Assembly (NCBI GenBank): GCA_003152485.1
Contig: PMAE01000019.1
Location: 40,293 to 72,294 of the forward strand
Length of the DNA stretch: 32,002 bases
Direction: 5' to 3'
From: Gemmatimonadota bacterium
Lineage (GTDB): Bacteria; Gemmatimonadota; Gemmatimonadetes; Gemmatimonadales; Gemmatimonadaceae
Below, piece by piece: positions 1 to 10,100 of the stretch; the stretch's first letter is position 1; every line of letters begins with the position of its first letter. The translations under genes and the position numbers were made by a program. Below the pieces are notes generated by a model, which saw nothing but the letters and a program-made list of their open reading frames with translations, searched no databases and had not been told where the DNA came from.

Positions 1-318
1 GCGTCACCGGCGGCGTCACCGGTGCCGCGACCAGCGCCGGCGCCGCTGAGTGCGAGCTCAGCGCCATCGGCGGCGTCACATGCTGCGCCGGGATATACGG
101 TCCAGGTGGCGGCGTACCCGACGAGCGCGGCCGCAGAGTCGCTTGCCACGCGCTTGCGCGGCCGCGGCTACGACACCCGAGTGTGGGGAACGGCAGCGCC
201 CTTCCGCGTCCGGGTCGGGCGGTACGCGACGGAGGCGTCGGCGGATGCCGTGCAACGTGCCCTCAAGGCGAAGGGGATCGACGGGTTCGTCACGGCCGCG
301 GAACCAGCCATGCGGTGA
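1..318 (+). CDS. SPOR-domain protein, 3' end only
   Basis: The reading frame is open from the first base, so only the C-terminal 105 residues are present. An Ala/Ser/Pro-rich linker (about residues 1-32) leads into a SPOR fold that starts near the residues GYTVQVAAY and contains the repeated pattern expected of the family (VQVAAYPTSAAAESLATRL, then PFRVRVGRYATEASADAVQ, then a final Gly-Phe-Val strand). SPOR domains bind denuded septal peptidoglycan glycans in the periplasm, so the parent protein is probably a lipoprotein or membrane protein acting at division or in wall remodelling. The upstream part is outside the window, so the class (RlpA-, DedD- or FtsN-like) cannot be decided. It is convergent with the MFS gene, only 16 bp away. 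Confidence 0.85.
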   Translation, partial: ASPAASPVPRPAPAPLSASSAPSAASHAAPGYTVQVAAYPTSAAAESLATRLRGRGYDTRVWGTAAPFRVRVGRYATEASADAVQRALKAKGIDGFVTAAEPAMR

Positions 319-334
319 GCATCGCGCCGCCGGG

Positions 335-1669
335 TCAGGGCGCCGCGACCGGGGATTCGCGGGTGCCCTGCCAGGCGGCGTAGGTCCAGATCAATCCCGA
401 GATCGCGATCGCGACCGGAATGATCAGCACCGCGTCCGCCAGCGAGCTCAGTTCTGAGAGCCGTCCAATGATGGCGGGCGACGGAACGTCGCCGAGCAGG
501 TGGATGATCACGATCGCGCCAGCCATCGCGGCGGCTCGCGCGACGGGCGGGACGTAGCCGACGAGCGCGGAATTGATGGGGCCCGTCGAGATGAACACGA
601 GTATCTCCGCGGTGACCAGCGACGCCCAGTAGACGGTCGGATCGGTCGCCGTCAATGCCACGTAGGCGAGCGGCGTCGCGAGCAGCATCGAGATCCCGGA
701 GAGCCAGAGGTAGCCCTCGCGCGTTCGCTTCACTAGTGCGTCACCGAGCCAGCCGCCAACGAATGTGCCCACAAACCCGGTGACCACGACTGCGCCCCCC
801 AGTTGCGTATCGGCGGAGGCCAACGGCACGTGGTGGACGCGCACCAGAAACGACGGCATCCAGGTTACGATCCCGCCCAGCGCGAACGTGTAGGCGGCGT
901 ACCCGAGCACGGTCCGGATGTACGGCCGATTGAGCAACAGCAGATAGATGCGCGGCCCCGATGGGGCGGCCCCATCCGCATCCTGTACCGGTCCCGTCGC
1001 GCGATGTGGCAGCGCGGCATCAGAACCCGACGCGTTCGGGGCGGCGGAGTCCGCCGACTGGGGGTCGATCAGCATCAGCACCAGGGCGACCAGCAGGAGT
1101 CCCGGAAGTCCGGCCACGAAGAACGCCACGCGCCACCCGTAGTGCTGATCGACCAAACCCCCGATCACATACCCCAGCGCCGTGCCGACTGGCGTGGCGG
1201 CGAAGAACACGGCGAAGATGCGACCGCGCAGTCGAGCCGGAAAGAGGTCCGCCAGGATCGCGGGGGCGATCGCCGAGTAGGCGGCCTCGCCAATCCCGAC
1301 CGATGCGCGTGCGGAGAGGAGCGCCGTGTAGCTATGCGCGAACCCAGCCAGTGCTGTGGCGATGCTCCATGCGGCGATGCCGGCCGCGACGAGCCGCAGA
1401 CGCCACCGTCGATGCCCGAACGCCCCGAACACGGGCGCGGTGCACATGTACACGAGGAGGAATGCGCTGATCAGCACTCCGAACTGCGAATCGGTGATGT
1501 GGAGCTCGGAGTGCTGGATGCTCTCGCCGACCCCCGGGACGATGGAGCGGTCGATGTAGTTGAAGAGGTTGACCAGCGTGAGCACCGCGAGCGCGGCCCA
1601 CGCCCCGCGGGCGATGGGTGTGGAGTCTGAGTCGGGGCCGCTGGTCGAGTGCGGGTCGGTCATGGCCAT
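335..1669 (-). CDS. MFS transporter, Spinster (Spns)-like
   Basis: A 444-residue polytopic membrane protein. After a short polar N-terminus, TM1 carries the Asn-Tyr-x-Asp-Arg motif (LFNYIDRSIVPGV) typical of Spinster-like major facilitators. The GIGEAAYSAIAPAILADLF stretch in TM4-5 is also characteristic. About 12 hydrophobic segments are visible, split by an Ala/Ser/Pro-rich cytoplasmic loop of about 35 residues (DPQSADSAAPNASGS onward). Substrates of bacterial members are mostly unknown; eukaryotic ones move lysolipids or sphingolipids. The frame is open far upstream (to 2164), but that extension overlaps the divergent amidohydrolase and is low-complexity. I chose the ATG at 1669; the ATG at 1663 is equally possible and neither has a clear Shine-Dalgarno. 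Confidence 0.85.
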   Translation of the reverse strand: MAMTDPHSTSGPDSDSTPIARGAWAALAVLTLVNLFNYIDRSIVPGVGESIQHSELHITDSQFGVLISAFLLVYMCTAPVFGAFGHRRWRLRLVAAGIAAWSIATALAGFAHSYTALLSARASVGIGEAAYSAIAPAILADLFPARLRGRIFAVFFAATPVGTALGYVIGGLVDQHYGWRVAFFVAGLPGLLLVALVLMLIDPQSADSAAPNASGSDAALPHRATGPVQDADGAAPSGPRIYLLLLNRPYIRTVLGYAAYTFALGGIVTWMPSFLVRVHHVPLASADTQLGGAVVVTGFVGTFVGGWLGDALVKRTREGYLWLSGISMLLATPLAYVALTATDPTVYWASLVTAEILVFISTGPINSALVGYVPPVARAAAMAGAIVIIHLLGDVPSPAIIGRLSELSSLADAVLIIPVAIAISGLIWTYAAWQGTRESPVAAP

Positions 1670-1770
1670 CGCTCGGGCGCGGTGCACCGCGGCGCGGGTG
1701 GGAGCGAAATCACTGCGCAAAGGTCGGGGTGGCCGCTCGGCGGCGCAACTGACAGCGCAGGCGACGGGGC

Positions 1771-1806
1771 ACGGATCGGCGCACGGATCGGCGGACGGAT
1801 CGGCGC
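1771..1806. repeat. Three tandem 12-bp repeats in a divergent promoter region
   Basis: Three back-to-back copies of ACGGATCGGCGS (positions 1771-1782, 1783-1794, 1795-1806); only the last base of copy 2 differs. They lie in the 183-bp gap between the divergent MFS gene and amidohydrolase gene. They could be a simple tandem duplication or a multimeric regulator site; the sequence does not decide. Confidence 0.8.
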
Positions 1807-1852
1807 GCACGCCGGGCCAACATCGAGGTGGGCGCGGTGCGTATACTGCGGA

Positions 1853-2818
1853 GTGATCCTCGATTGCCACGTTCATACCGCGGCGCTGCTTCCAGGCCAT
1901 GGGCGCGTGTCGGCGCGCGCGAGGCGCGGGTTGGTGTTCCATTGGATGCGGCACCAACTCGGCATTCCCTACGGAGTGAGCGACGCCACCATCGAGCGCG
2001 CGCTCGAGCGCGCACTGATCACCGCCCTGGCGGGGACGCCGGAACTCGACGCGATCGTACTGCTCGCGTTCGACGCCGTGTACACGGCGGATGGCACGGT
2101 GGATGAGCCGGCGACGCATCTGTACGTCTCCAACGACTACGTGATGTCGCTCACGGCGCGACACTCACGGGTGCTGTTCGGCGCCTCGATCCACCCGTAC
2201 CGGCGGGACGCGGTGGCGGAGGTCGAGCGATGCGCGCGCGCTGGCGCGGTGCTCTGCAAGTGGCTCCCGATCACGCAGCGCATCGATCCGGCGGACCCGC
2301 GGTGCATACCGATGTATGAGGCGCTGGCACATTTCGGATTGCCGTTGCTCAGTCATACCGGATGGGAGCAAGCGCTGCCCCGGCTGGATCCGACCGTCGC
2401 GGCGCCGAGCCGGCTCGTGCCCGCGCTCGAGCGAGGGGTCACGGTGATCGCGGCCCACTCGGGGACTGGTGCAGTCCCGGGTGAAGGGTCGTATCGCGAC
2501 CAGTTCATGCGCCTGGCGCGCGAACACGAGCGTCTCTACGGCGACACGGCGGGAATGAGCTTGCCCAATCGGTGGGGTGACTACGAGGCATTGTTGGCCG
2601 ACGACACCGTCCGTGGGAAGCTGGTTCACGGCAGCGACTGGCCGATCCCCGCGTTTCCGCGTCCCGCGCGTCACGGGTGGCGCGCCACCCTCGCATTGGT
2701 GGCCGAGCCCAACCAACTCCGGCGCGACATCCTGATCAAGCGAGCCCTGGGCTTCGACGACGCCTATTGGCGCCGTGCTGGCCAGGATGTACTGCGGATG
2801 GCGAAGGGCGGTCAGTAG
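1853..2818 (+). CDS. Amidohydrolase family 2 (TIM-barrel metal hydrolase)
   Basis: A 321-residue protein starting at GTG 1853 with VILDCHVHTA, so the metal-binding His-x-His (H6, H8) is at the extreme N-terminus, as usual for Amidohydrolase_2 enzymes. Further metal or catalytic motifs follow in order: a strand ending ALCKW-like (AVLCKWLPI, where the Lys may be the bridging or structural residue), PLLSHTGWE, VIAAHSGTG and VHGSDWPIP. The last contains the Asp that normally activates water. Family members hydrolyse or decarboxylate cyclic or aromatic substrates; the substrate here is unknown. A longer frame opens at 1649, but its first 68 residues are low-complexity and cross the 12-bp repeats, so the GTG is preferred. 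mutS follows after 80 bp. Confidence 0.82.
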   Translation: MILDCHVHTAALLPGHGRVSARARRGLVFHWMRHQLGIPYGVSDATIERALERALITALAGTPELDAIVLLAFDAVYTADGTVDEPATHLYVSNDYVMSLTARHSRVLFGASIHPYRRDAVAEVERCARAGAVLCKWLPITQRIDPADPRCIPMYEALAHFGLPLLSHTGWEQALPRLDPTVAAPSRLVPALERGVTVIAAHSGTGAVPGEGSYRDQFMRLAREHERLYGDTAGMSLPNRWGDYEALLADDTVRGKLVHGSDWPIPAFPRPARHGWRATLALVAEPNQLRRDILIKRALGFDDAYWRRAGQDVLRMAKGGQ

Positions 2819-2898
2819 CGGACGCGGGCCCCCCGATTTCCGGCCATATTGTGCGGTATGCGCCGCCCTCGTGTCGTGCGTCCCATGTCTCCCGTCCG

Positions 2899-5628
2899 GT
2901 GACCGCGGTGTCCGGGTCGACCGACACGCCGCTCATGCAGCAGTACCGGGAGATCAAGTCCCGGCATCGGGACGCGATCCTGCTGTTCCGGATGGGCGAC
3001 TTCTACGAGATGTTCTTTGAGGACGCCGAGGTGGGGTCCCGGGCGTTAGGGCTCACCCTGACCGCGCGAAACAACGGGGCGGCGGCGGCCGTGCCACTCG
3101 CCGGCGTCCCCGCGAAGGCGGTCAGCGAGTACGTACGGCGCCTCATTCAGCAGGGCTTTCGCGTGGCGATCTGCGACCAGGTGGAAGATCCCAAGGTCGC
3201 GAAGGGCGTAGTGCGGCGCGAAGTCGTCGAAACGATCACCCCCGGCGCCGCGTTCGCGGACGACTTGTTGGATTCCGTGCGCAACAACTTTCTGTGCGCG
3301 GTGGCGCCGGGCCCCGAGACTTCGGCGGGTCCCGGGTCGGGACCGGCGTCCGCGACCGGTGGTCATGCGGCCAGCCGGGCGCTTGGGATCGCCGCGGTGG
3401 ATCTCTCGACGGGCGAGTTTCGCATGACGACGGTGCCGTGGAGCGATGCGCCCGCCGTGCTCGCGCGCCTCGCGCACCGGGAGCTACTCGTGAGTCGGGG
3501 GACGGCGCTTCCGGCGCCGCTGCGGGTGGACGACGCGCTCCTGACGGAACGGGATGCGTGGGAGTTCGACGCCGCCGTGGGTCGCGAGGAGCTCGCGCGG
3601 CAGTTCGGGGTGGCGTCGCTCGATGGCTTGGGCATCGGCGCCGAGGACGCGCCCGCGGTGGGGGCGGCCGGAGCTCTCCTCCGCTACCTGCAGGAACTGC
3701 AACCGACCGGCGTGCCGCACCTCGCTCGTCCCGTGATCGAGCGCCCGGCCGGCGTGATGCCGATCGACGATATGACGCGACGCAATCTCGAGCTGGTGGA
3801 ATCATTGCGCGGCGGGGACGGCGAAGGCACGCTGATCGACGTGCTCGATCGGACGCAGACGCCGATGGGGGCGCGGCTCCTCCGACAGTGGATCCTCGCG
3901 CCACTCACCGACCGCGTGGTCATCGAGGCGCGGCTGGCGCGGGTCGGGGCGTTGGTTGCGGATTCGCTCGCGCGAGCGGTACTCCGCACCGCCCTCGACG
4001 GCGTGCGCGATCTGGAACGTCTGGCGGTGAAGGCGGCGGCGGGCCGGGCGACGCCGCGAGAGCTCCGTGCACTCGGCGACGCCATCGCGCGATTGCCGGC
4101 CGTCGCAGCGGCCGTCGCTCGGGTCGGGACCGCGGCGCCGCGGTCCGCCGATCTGGATCCGTTTCTGGATCCGTTCGCCCCGTTGACGGCGATGTGGGAT
4201 GGATGCGACGACGTGGGCGCGCCGATTCTCCGCATGTTGGTCGAACGACCGCCGACGGCGGTCGGGGACGAGCCGACGATCGCGACCGGCGTAGACGAGC
4301 TGCTGGATGAACTGCGTGGGCTGCGCGATGGCGGGAAGGATCTGATCGCGGAGATCCAAGCCGCCGAACGCGCCCGGACCGGCATTTCCTCTCTCAAAGT
4401 CGGATACAATCGCGTCTTCGGCTACTACATCGAGGTCACGAATTCGCACCGGGCCGCGATCCCCTCCGACTACCAGCGGCGTCAGACGTTGACGGGCGCC
4501 GAACGCTACGTGACGCCCGCGCTCAAGGAATACGAAGAGCGGGTCCTGTCGGCGGCCGAGCGGATCGAAACGCGCGAGCGCGAGCTCTTCGACGCGGTGC
4601 GCGCGGCGGCGGGACGTGAAGCGCTGCGCGTACAAGGCGTGGCGCGGCTGGTGGCGGAGCTCGACGTGTTTGCCGCGCTCGCCGAAGTCGCCGAGCGAGA
4701 GCGGTACGTTCGACCGACGATCACCGGCGACTTCACCCTCGACATCACGGCGGGTCGCCATCCGGTCGTCGAGCGAATGATGCCCCGCGAGCAATTCATT
4801 CCGAACGACGTACGGCTCGCCGAGGGCACCCGCGTCATCATCCTCACGGGCCCCAACATGGCGGGGAAGTCCACCATCCTGCGTCAGGTGGGGTTGATCG
4901 TGTTGCTCGCGCAGATCGGCAGCTACGTCCCGGCCGCGGCGGCCACGATCGGGATCGTCGATCGGTTGTTCACGCGAGTGGGCGCCAGCGATAACCTGGT
5001 GCGTGGGCAATCCACATTCATGGTGGAGATGTCGGAGACGAGCGCGATCCTGCACACCGCGACATCCCGCAGCCTGGTCCTGCTCGATGAGATCGGGCGG
5101 GGGACATCGACCTACGATGGTGTCTCCATCGCGTGGGCAGTCACGGAGCATTTACATACGGCGGTCGGCTGCAAGACCATGTTCGCGACCCACTATCATG
5201 AGTTGGCCCAGCTCGCGGACGAGCTCGAGGCCGTGCGAAACTTCAACGTGTCGGTACGCGAGATCGCGGACCGCGTGTTGTTTCTGCACCGTATGGAGCC
5301 GGGGCGCGCGGACCGGTCCTACGGGATCGAAGTCGGGCGCCTGGCGGGACTTCCCGACGTCGTGCTCGCGCGCGCCCGGGAGGTATTGCGACAACTCGAG
5401 AGCGAGCAGTGGGCGGCGGCGCTCGGCGCCTCGCAGGCCGATGGACGCCCGACCGCGACGGCGGGCGCCCGCCCGGCGCTCGCGGGGGGAGCAGAGCAAC
5501 TCCCCCTGTTCTCGGTCGGCCAGCACCCCGTCGTGGCGAAGCTCGCCGCGCTCGATCCGAACTCAATGACGCCGCTCGACGCGTTGACATTGTTGGCCGC
5601 GCTCGCACGCGAAGCCCGCGCGTCGTGA
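2899..5628 (+). CDS. mutS: DNA mismatch repair protein MutS
   Basis: A MutS1-type ATPase of about 909 residues (E. coli 853). It recognises mismatches and small loops and recruits MutL. The mismatch-reading Phe-x-Glu is at F35-Y36-E37 in MGDFYEMF. The Walker A GPNMAGKS is at about 651-658 with the Lys at 657. Walker B LVLLDEIGRGTSTYDG has D730-E731, followed by ATHYHEL. The C-terminal tail ends with LDPNSMTPLDALTLLAAL, the conserved end of the family. There are Ala/Gly/Pro/Ser-rich insertions in domain II (APGPETSAGPGSGPASATGG) and before the C-terminal helix. The frame extends upstream into the amidohydrolase. GTG 2899 was chosen because family members begin about 12 residues before the TPxMQQY motif; GTG 2908 and ATG 2935 remain possible. 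Confidence 0.97.
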   Translation: MTAVSGSTDTPLMQQYREIKSRHRDAILLFRMGDFYEMFFEDAEVGSRALGLTLTARNNGAAAAVPLAGVPAKAVSEYVRRLIQQGFRVAICDQVEDPKVAKGVVRREVVETITPGAAFADDLLDSVRNNFLCAVAPGPETSAGPGSGPASATGGHAASRALGIAAVDLSTGEFRMTTVPWSDAPAVLARLAHRELLVSRGTALPAPLRVDDALLTERDAWEFDAAVGREELARQFGVASLDGLGIGAEDAPAVGAAGALLRYLQELQPTGVPHLARPVIERPAGVMPIDDMTRRNLELVESLRGGDGEGTLIDVLDRTQTPMGARLLRQWILAPLTDRVVIEARLARVGALVADSLARAVLRTALDGVRDLERLAVKAAAGRATPRELRALGDAIARLPAVAAAVARVGTAAPRSADLDPFLDPFAPLTAMWDGCDDVGAPILRMLVERPPTAVGDEPTIATGVDELLDELRGLRDGGKDLIAEIQAAERARTGISSLKVGYNRVFGYYIEVTNSHRAAIPSDYQRRQTLTGAERYVTPALKEYEERVLSAAERIETRERELFDAVRAAAGREALRVQGVARLVAELDVFAALAEVAERERYVRPTITGDFTLDITAGRHPVVERMMPREQFIPNDVRLAEGTRVIILTGPNMAGKSTILRQVGLIVLLAQIGSYVPAAAATIGIVDRLFTRVGASDNLVRGQSTFMVEMSETSAILHTATSRSLVLLDEIGRGTSTYDGVSIAWAVTEHLHTAVGCKTMFATHYHELAQLADELEAVRNFNVSVREIADRVLFLHRMEPGRADRSYGIEVGRLAGLPDVVLARAREVLRQLESEQWAAALGASQADGRPTATAGARPALAGGAEQLPLFSVGQHPVVAKLAALDPNSMTPLDALTLLAALAREARAS
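4153..4176 (+). repeat. 12-bp tandem duplication inside mutS
   Basis: CTGGATCCGTTT is followed directly by CTGGATCCGTTC, giving the peptide repeat LDPF-LDPF. It is in frame and falls in the variable core region of MutS. Confidence 0.75.
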
Positions 5629-5772
5629 GGAGTATCGGAGCCGTCGCGCGCGGCGTGCCCGGTCGGCATATTCAGTGGGTCGGCTCACGCTGACCGGCCA
5701 CACCTTTCTCTCGTTCTTCTCGAATCCACGACGTGGGACTCGGCGCACCGCGCCACTGCGTCCGCGACGGCG

Positions 5773-6951
5773 ATGTCTGACACAATGCCACAAACTGCTG
5801 GGCACGATGCGGCCCCCACGGCTGAGACGCTACGGCGGACGCCGTTGGCCGACATCCACATGGCGTTGGGCGCCAAGATGGTGCCCTTCGCGGGCTATCT
5901 GATGCCGGTCCAGTATCCCGGCGGGATCACGTCCGAGCATACCGCGGTGCGCGAACGGTGCGGCCTGTTCGACGTGAGCCACATGGGCGAGTTCGAGATC
6001 CGTGGACCCGATGCCGTGCTGTTCGCCGCGCACGTGACGTCGAACGACGTGCAAGCCCTCGCCGTGGGCCAGGTCCAGTACTCCACGATGCTCAATTCTC
6101 GGGGCACGATCGAGGACGACTGTCTTGTGTATCGGTTCGCCGACCGCGTCATGCTCGTCGTGAACGCATCCAATCGCGACAAGGACTGGCGCGTGCTGCA
6201 GTCCGCATTGCAGTCCGCTGGCCTCCCCACGCGGTCCGGTCCGGCTCGGCGCTTTGACTGCACGCTGACCGATATCAGCGACGCGACCGCTCTCCTGGCG
6301 TTGCAGGGGCCGCATGCGCAGCGGATCCTCCAGCCGTTGACCCCGACCGATCTCGAGCCCATCCGCTATTACTGGTTCGTCGATGCGGTAGTCGCGGGGG
6401 TGCCGGTGGTCCTGTCACGCACCGGTTACACGGGGGAAGACGGCTTCGAGCTGTACGTGGCGGCCGAGCACGCTGGGGCTGTGTGGCGCGCGCTCATGCA
6501 ATCGGGCGGCGTGACGCCGGCGGGCCTCGGGGCGCGGGATACCCTGCGTCTCGAGATGGGGATGGCGTTGTACGGCCACGAGATCGATGACACTACCACA
6601 CCGCTCGAGGCGAATCTCGCCTGGGTCGTGAAGCTCCAGAAAGACGCCTTCGTGGGTCGCGATGCGCTGGTGGCGCAGAAGGCCGATGGCCTCCGCCGGA
6701 AACTGGTGGGGTTCACGACACCGGACCGCGCATTCCCCCGACAGGGCTATCCGGTGTATCACGCAGGTGTCGCGAGCGGTCAGGTCTGCAGCGGGACCGT
6801 CAGCCCGACCCTCGGCGTGGGGATTGGCACGTGCTACCTGCCGAAAGCCGCGGCAACCGTGGGGACGGCGATGGAGATCGAGGTGCGCGGCAAGCGTGTC
6901 GCCGCGACGGTCGTGCGACTGCCGTTCTACACCCGGGGGTCGCATCGGTGA
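5773..6951 (+). CDS. gcvT: Glycine cleavage system T protein (aminomethyltransferase)
   Basis: A 392-residue protein (E. coli 364; the excess is an N-terminal extension of about 25 residues). It transfers the aminomethyl carbon from lipoyl-GcvH to tetrahydrofolate, giving 5,10-methylene-THF and ammonia. Family motifs in order: VPFAGYLMPVQYPGGI, CGLFDVSHMGEFEI, LALQGPHAQRIL, the folate-site motif SRTGYTGEDGFELY, GLGARDTLRLEMGMALYGHEI and the C-terminal GTVSPTLGVGIG. The ATG at 5773 is used; ATG 5785 is an alternative and no strong Shine-Dalgarno is visible. A 144-bp gap separates it from mutS. gcvP follows downstream, but the gcvH usually found with these two genes is not between them. Confidence 0.96.
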   Translation: MSDTMPQTAGHDAAPTAETLRRTPLADIHMALGAKMVPFAGYLMPVQYPGGITSEHTAVRERCGLFDVSHMGEFEIRGPDAVLFAAHVTSNDVQALAVGQVQYSTMLNSRGTIEDDCLVYRFADRVMLVVNASNRDKDWRVLQSALQSAGLPTRSGPARRFDCTLTDISDATALLALQGPHAQRILQPLTPTDLEPIRYYWFVDAVVAGVPVVLSRTGYTGEDGFELYVAAEHAGAVWRALMQSGGVTPAGLGARDTLRLEMGMALYGHEIDDTTTPLEANLAWVVKLQKDAFVGRDALVAQKADGLRRKLVGFTTPDRAFPRQGYPVYHAGVASGQVCSGTVSPTLGVGIGTCYLPKAAATVGTAMEIEVRGKRVAATVVRLPFYTRGSHR

Positions 6952-6960
6952 CGAGACATG

Positions 6961-7065
6961 TAGAGAGGCAGAAAGTAGAAAGTGGAAAGTAGAGAGTAGA
7001 TAAAAGACAAAAGACAAAAGACAAAAGACAAACCGTCGAAAGTCGAAACTCGAAAGTCGATGACG
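6961..7065. repeat. Degenerate 7-bp-periodic tract (15 units) between gcvT and gcvP
   Basis: The region divides into 15 consecutive heptamers with no phase break. The order is TAGAGAG, GCAGAAA, GTAGAAA, GTGGAAA, GTAGAGA, GTAGATA, four exact AAAGACA, AACCGTC, GAAAGTC, GAAACTC, GAAAGTC, GATGACG. The + strand is strongly purine-rich and AT-richer than everything around it. It starts 9 bases after the gcvT stop. It does not look coding, since a 7-bp period would shift frame every unit. Confidence 0.9.
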
Positions 7066-7143
7066 GGCGGATGTGAGTGCGGGTTGAGGGGACCGACTGG
7101 GATGGCGTTCGATAAACGAGAGCTGGCAACGCAAACACGAGAT

Positions 7144-10100
7144 ATGAAGACCACGATGACCCCGAGTGGCGGCGCGCGCACCGTGCGCGGGCCCGGCCCA
7201 CTGACCGACGCGGACAGCTTCGTTCCGCGCCACATCGGCCCGCGGCCTGCGGATGTCGACGCCATGGCCCGCTTCCTCGGGTACGACTCGCTCGACGCGC
7301 TGATCGACGCGACCGTGCCGGAGAGCATCCGATTCCGGCGCCCGCTGGCGCTGGGTCGCGGGCGGAGTGAGATCGAGGCGTTGCGCTCGTTCCGCAAGAT
7401 CGCGGGGCGAAACCAGATCTTCCGTTCGTTCATCGGGCTGGGGTACTACGCGTGTCTCACGCCGCCGGTCATCCAGCGCAACATTCTCGAAAACCCGGCA
7501 TGGTACACCGCATACACGCCATACCAGGCCGAGATCGCGCAAGGACGTCTCGAGGCGCTGCTCAATTACCAGACGATGGTGATCGACCTGACGGGACTCG
7601 CGGTCGCGAACGCGTCGTTGCTCGACGAGGCGACGGCAGCAGCCGAGGCAATGGGGGTGGCGTGGAACACTCGCGGCACCGTCGAGCGCAACATCTTCTT
7701 CGTCTCCCACGACTGTCACCCGCAAACCATCGAAGTATTGCGGACGCGCGCGAAGCCGCACGGCATCGTCGTGGCGGTGGGTGATCACCGGACCTTTGCG
7801 TTCGGGCCGTCCGTCTTCGGCGTGCTACTTCAATATCCGGCCAGCGATGGTGCGGTGTACGACTATCGGACGATGCGTGCGACGCTCGACGCCGCGGCCG
7901 CACCATCGGGCGGCGCCGCGGCCGAAGCGACAGGATCCGCGGGGCGCGACGCACGGCATGCGGCCGCGTCCCCCCTCCTGGTGGTGGCGGCCGATCTCCT
8001 CAGCCTGACGCTCCTGACTCCGCCCGGCGAGTGGGGGGCCGACATCGCGGTTGGAAGCACCCAGCGATTTGGCGTGCCTCTCGGCTACGGCGGTCCCCAT
8101 GCGGCGTACTTCGCGTGTCGTGACGAGCTCACTCGCCAGATGCCTGGGCGGATCATCGGCGTGTCGCGCGACGCGGACGGTCGGCCGGCGCTCCGGATGG
8201 CGCTCCAGACACGCGAGCAGCACATCCGCCGAGAGAAAGCGACGAGCAACGTCTGCACTGCGCAGGTCCTGCTCGCGGTGATGGCCAGCATGTACGCCGT
8301 CTGGCACGGACCGGACGGGCTTCGTCGCATCGCAGAGCGCATCCATCGACTGGCCTCCGCGTTCGCGGAGGGCGTGCGTCGACTCGGCTATGTGGTGACC
8401 CACGACGTGTACTTCGACACGGTCCGCGTCGAACTCGGGCGCCGGAAGCTGAGCGAGCTATTGCGCGAGGCGCGGGCGCAGCTCATCAACGTGCGCGTGC
8501 TGACCGATGACCAGGGGCCGCCGGCGGTGACGGTCTCGATCCAGGAAACGACGACGCTCCGCGACATGGCGGATCTCTTCGCCGTGTTCAACGGCGGATT
8601 GCCGGCGCCGTTCACGCCAGACCAGTTGGCGGATGAAGTCGCCGGCCGCATGGCCGACGGCGTGGCCCGTCGGAGCGCGTATCTCGCGCACCCGGTGTTC
8701 AATCGCTACCAATCCGAGACGGAGATGCTGCGCTACATCCGCCGGCTCGAATCGCGTGACCTGTCGCTCACGACGTCGATGATCCCACTCGGCTCGTGCA
8801 CCATGAAGCTCAACGCCACCGCGGAGATGCTCCCCATCACGTGGCGCGACCTCTCGCGCATCCACCCATTCGCGCCCCGCGAGCAGACCGACGGCTACTC
8901 CATTCTGTTTGAGCGACTGGAACACGCGCTGGCCGAAATCACCGGACTGTCGGCCGTCTCGCTGCAGCCCAACGCGGGCTCGCAGGGCGAATACGCGGGT
9001 CTCCTCGTCATTCGCCGGCATCACGAGTCGCGCGGCGAGGGACGGCAGCGGACGGTCTGCCTCATTCCGCAGTCGGCGCACGGCACCAACCCGGCGAGCG
9101 CGGTCATGGCCGGTCTCCAGGTCGTGGTGGTGAAGACCGACGTGCGCGGCAATGTGGACCTCGACGACCTGCGCGCGAAGGCCGAGCTGCACCGATCGGA
9201 GTTGGCCGCGTTGATGATCACGTATCCATCGACGCACGGCGTGTTCGAGGAAGGAATTCGCGACGTCTGCGACATCGTGCATGCGGCGGGCGGCCAAGTC
9301 TACTTGGACGGCGCCAACATGAACGCCATGGTCGGCCTCTGCCGACCGGGCGACATCGGCGCCGACGTGTGCCATCTCAACCTGCACAAGACGTTCTGCA
9401 TCCCGCATGGTGGCGGCGGTCCCGGGATGGGGCCGATCGCCGTCGCGGCGCATCTGGCGCCGTATCTCCCGGGACACCCGCTGGCCGATGTCGGCGGCGT
9501 TGAGGGCATCGGGCCGGTGTCGGCGGCGCCCTGGGGGAGCGCGAGCATCCTGCCAATCTCGTACATGTACATCGATTTGATGGGCGCCGAAGGGCTCACG
9601 CGCGCGACGAAGGTCGCGATCCTCAACGCCAACTATGTCGCGCGCCGGCTCGAGGCTTTTTATCCCGTCTTGTACAAAGGCGCCCAGGGTCTGGTCGCGC
9701 ACGAGTGTATCGTCGACACCCGGCCGTACAAGGCGTCGGCGGGCGTCGATGTGGAAGACATCGCGAAGCGACTCATGGACTATGGCTTCCACGCGCCCAC
9801 GGTGTCCTTCCCGGTGGCGGGGACGTTGATGGTCGAGCCGACGGAGAGCGAATCGAAGGGTGAGCTGGACCGATTCTGTGACGCGATGATCTCGATCCGA
9901 GAGGAAATCCGGGAGATCGAGGAGGGGCGGGCGGATCGCCGGGACAACGTGCTGAAACGGGCGCCCCACACCCTGGAGCAGGTCGTGTCGAGCGGCTGGG
10001 ACCGGCCCTATACACGCGAGCAGGCGGCGTTCCCGGCTCCGTGGACCCGGGTCCACAAGTTCTGGCCCTCCGTCGCGCGGGTGGACAGCGCATATGGCGA

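Noticed and set aside
1649-1852. N-terminal extension of the amidohydrolase
   Set aside because: It is Gly/Ala/Arg low-complexity, translates the 12-bp repeats, and would displace the metal-binding His-x-His far from its usual N-terminal position.
3802-5151. 449-residue minus-strand frame opposite mutS
   Set aside because: No recognisable domain, Arg/Asp-rich shadow of a well-conserved gene on the other strand.
7002-7032. CRISPR-like array at the AAAAGAC repeats
   Set aside because: Units are 7 bp with no spacers; it is a simple tandem tract.
8458-10056. 532-residue open frame on the minus strand opposite gcvP
   Set aside because: Composition is Arg/Asp/Val/His-rich without any family motif. 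In DNA this GC-rich, antisense frames often stay open by chance. The + frame encodes a complete glycine dehydrogenase.
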